Origin: Paraburkholderia azotifigens
GTDB taxonomy: Bacteria; Pseudomonadota; Gammaproteobacteria; Burkholderiales; Burkholderiaceae
DNA: 64,000 nucleotides
Direction of reading: 5' to 3'
Assembly (NCBI RefSeq): GCF_007995085.1
Contig: NZ_VOQS01000005.1
Span: 868,001-932,000, forward strand
Below the pieces are notes generated by a model. That model was not told the DNA's origin, ran no database searches, and saw only the letters and a program-made list of their open reading frames with translations. Positions 63,513 through 64,000 of this stretch are shown here, piece after piece. The position numbers and the translations under genes are program-made. Within the stretch, counting starts at the first letter, position 1. Every line of letters begins with the position of its first letter.

Positions 63513-63726
63513 TTGATTGAATGCAACCATATTTCGATTGTCAAGCGGCTTGCCAAAATTTTTCCGCATGCGAAATGCAGCCTGACCTGCTCAGTGATTC
63601 CTGTGGAAAATACCTATAAACAAGCACCAAAATGGTGTTCAGGTGTTCAATGTGTGTGCCCGGATATTTCCAACTGTGTTTTTTTTGATTTCGTTGACAG
63701 CCAGGCTTGAATCGACATAATTTCTA

Positions 63727-63740
63727 GTAAAGCGTTTTAC
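63727..63740. promoter_or_regulatory. LacI-type operator 2
   Basis: GTAAAGCGTTTTAC differs from operator 1 by one base. It is centred 228 bp from operator 1 and 83 bp before the phosphotriesterase-like gene. The two sites could loop and control both divergent units. The region between them (63513-63726) is AT-rich and holds no gene. Confidence 0.78.
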
Positions 63741-63816
63741 TGTGATGCGCGTTAATTAACTTTGGCCCACCTGCCAGGACTGCCCGGCGGCAACATGGGC
63801 ACACGCGAGGCACGCG

Positions 63817-64000
63817 ATGACAGTGTCCGGATCTACCCTGCTCCAGCCGACCGTCGGCGTCGACAGCGGCTACGTGATGACCGTCCTGGGACGGGTGCCC
63901 GTCAGCGAGATGGGCATCACGCTGATGCACGAGCACATCCTGATCGATGCGTCGAACAAATGGGTGCCGCCCGCATGTTGCGCGGCAGGCCATATCGGCG
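63817..64000 (+). CDS. Phosphotriesterase-family hydrolase (5' part, runs off window)
   Basis: From ATG 63817 the frame reads MTVSGSTLLQPTVGVDSGYV, then LGRVPVSEMGITLMHEHILI. The HxH metal motif is MHEHIL, as in the phosphotriesterase family, which includes many sugar and acyl lactonases. Only 61 codons are in the window. It is divergent from the LacI operon and shares its operators, so it is probably part of the same pathway, perhaps as a lactonase. Confidence 0.8.
   Translation, partial: MTVSGSTLLQPTVGVDSGYVMTVLGRVPVSEMGITLMHEHILIDASNKWVPPACCAAGHIG

Noticed and set aside
1..64000. CRISPR arrays, tRNA or rRNA genes, prophage
   Set aside because: No regularly spaced repeats, cloverleaf-like sequences, rRNA stretches or phage structural genes were seen on either strand.

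Overview
The window looks like a piece of a Burkholderiaceae genome (Paraburkholderia, Caballeronia or Cupriavidus type). It is GC-rich and packed with LysR, TetR and sigma-54 regulators, with catabolic operons typical of soil Burkholderiales, and it carries scattered insertion-sequence remnants. No tRNA, rRNA or CRISPR array was seen. All functions are read from sequence by eye; nothing was searched or computed.

Region 1 (1-9.7 kb) is an acetone carboxylase locus. The minus-strand operon acxA-acxB-acxC is followed by an AMP-forming acyl-CoA ligase. The divergent sigma-54 activator gene acxR lies to the right. A good -24/-12 promoter precedes acxA. Two pairs of TGTCC-N7-GGACA palindromes, one before acxA and one before acxR, are probably the activator's sites. 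acxA, acxB and a small LRAT-family gene each carry a one-base frame break.

Region 2 (9.7-31.6 kb) starts with an internally deleted ISKra4-type element. It then looks like a locus for proline-type and N-methylated amino acids. It holds an ornithine cyclodeaminase-like reductase beside a proline-racemase-family enzyme. Next come a Rieske demethylase with its reductase and a GlxA-type regulator, a DddP-like M24 protein, a RidA protein beside an FAD amine oxidoreductase, and a lysine-2,3-aminomutase-like radical SAM enzyme with a ferredoxin. A second racemase-family gene lies beside a malate/lactate-dehydrogenase-type reductase, and the region ends with a cupin that carries the DddQ/DddL active-site pattern.

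Region 3 (31.7-55 kb) would carry the carbon into central metabolism. There are two paralogous polyamine-type binding proteins and two paralogous TetR regulators. Each TetR gene is preceded by three TGAAC-N4-GTTCA operators. ETF-ubiquinone oxidoreductase, an FAD amine dehydrogenase, a HutD-family protein and etfBA form an electron-transfer set. The operon pruA-potABC-putA-hutG takes up the substrate and oxidises proline to glutamate. The aldehyde dehydrogenase half of this PutA has lost its catalytic residues, so the separate PruA is needed. A P5C-reductase-like gene and a second, frame-broken N-formylglutamate amidohydrolase follow.

Region 4 (55-57 kb) is a scar of gene fragments that includes an IS110 transposase tail. 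Region 5 (57-64 kb) is a separate sugar-type operon: a LacI regulator with two GTAAAGCGYTTTAC operators, a ribose-type ABC transporter with a single-domain ATPase, TenA, BtpA and PfkB-kinase proteins. A divergent phosphotriesterase-family gene runs off the right edge.

The strongest candidate for something undescribed is regions 2 and 3 read together. Two unrelated DMSP-lyase-type proteins (M24 and cupin), a betaine demethylase, an aminomutase homologue with a changed substrate pocket and a duplicated hydroxyproline-to-proline module all appear to feed one proline-oxidation operon built around a half-dead PutA.
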